From positions 1-31,919 of the forward strand of contig SFNZ01000013.1 of assembly GCA_004552615.1 (NCBI GenBank): DNA of 31,919 nt, in the 5' to 3' direction. A program made the translations under genes and the position numbers. Position 1 is the first letter of the stretch; each line of letters begins with the position of its first letter. The notes below the pieces were generated by a model. The model was given only the letters and a program-made list of their open reading frames with translations, was not told where the DNA came from and ran no database searches. Shown here piece after piece: positions 31,710 to 31,919 of this stretch. The DNA is from Bacteroidales bacterium. Its GTDB lineage: Bacteria; Bacteroidota; Bacteroidia; Bacteroidales; UBA932.

Positions 31710-31919
31710 ATGGCACTATATCTAAGAAAGACACTTGACAACAAGGCTGAAATAGCAGTCTGGCAGATCACCGAGACCGAAGAGGAACTGAAATCAATGT
31801 GTTCGGTCCCTAATGACGAGATGGAGGAAATCTCGTGGATAAGAAGCGAATCTCTCCGTAAGCAGAGGCTTGCGGTAAGGGCTCTTCTCGACCAGCTTTT
31901 CGAAGAGAAGGTATATCTC
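31710..31919 (+). CDS. Probable 4'-phosphopantetheinyl transferase, N-terminal fragment
   Basis: Seventy codons are open from the ATG to the window edge. The sequence (MALYLRKTLDNKAEIAVWQI, an acidic helix, then ESLRKQRLAVRALLDQLFEE) resembles the N-terminal subdomain of Sfp-type phosphopantetheinyl transferases of Bacteroidetes, which load the cofactor arm onto acyl or peptidyl carrier proteins. In particular, the 'RKQRLAVRALL' helix matches the usual 'RR.q..asR.LL' pattern. The catalytic Asp and the WxxKE motif lie beyond the window, so the call is tentative. Confidence 0.6.
   Translation, partial: MALYLRKTLDNKAEIAVWQITETEEELKSMCSVPNDEMEEISWIRSESLRKQRLAVRALLDQLFEEKVYL

Overview
This window is a chromosomal segment of a Bacteroidales bacterium. 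The signs are Bacteroidetes-type promoters (TAnnTTTG with TTG about 19-21 bases upstream) instead of -35/-10 boxes, almost no Shine-Dalgarno sequences, the gene order rpsL-rpsG-fusA-rpsJ, and many secreted glycosidases of gut-commensal type (three GH92, one GH130, a GH5-like enzyme, a sulfatase). Coding DNA looks moderately GC-rich with AT-rich gaps. This fits an Alistipes/Rikenellaceae- or Cryptobacteroides-like lineage better than Bacteroides proper, but the genus is inferred and not proven.

Layout. Bases 1-390 are the 3' end of an IS256-family transposase, cut by the window edge. A tRNA with anticodon CAT (639-713, minus) has its own promoter and terminator. The str ribosomal cluster follows on the minus strand (rpsL, rpsG, fusA, rpsJ; 805-4164). 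The 440-base gap upstream of rpsL is structured and probably encodes a minus-strand small RNA. Next come a glycerophosphodiester phosphodiesterase (minus) and a divergent sulfatase (plus), then a GH5-like lipoprotein (minus) converging on the sulfatase. Two GH92 alpha-mannosidase genes follow in tandem on plus (8484-13975). The second is fused to a basic-secretory-protein (BSP) metallopeptidase domain and runs 172 bases into the 3' end of RNase R on the other strand.

From 16306 to 24672 one closely packed plus-strand run holds gpmI, a GH130 mannoside phosphorylase, a third GH92 (lipoprotein), a ROK-type sugar kinase, mannose-6-phosphate isomerase and a Gfo/Idh/MocA oxidoreductase. Together these form a mannose pathway: GH92 enzymes release mannose from alpha-mannosides outside the cytoplasm, GH130 phosphorolyses the beta-mannosyl core disaccharide, the kinase makes mannose-6-phosphate, ManA converts it to fructose-6-phosphate, and glycolysis (which includes GpmI) takes over. 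No SusC/SusD transporter pair or regulator is present in the window.

From 24676 to 31272 the minus strand carries two short operons: alpha/beta hydrolase-ispE, and S9 peptidase-DUF3298 lipoprotein-rmuC. The window ends on plus with a small unknown gene and the start of a probable 4'-phosphopantetheinyl transferase.

No CRISPR array, prophage or recognised defence system was seen. The strongest candidates for something undescribed are the structured intergenic locus with a sigma-54-like promoter at about 4261-4575, the GH92-BSP fusion with its apparent stop-codon loss, and the palindromes built into several promoters.
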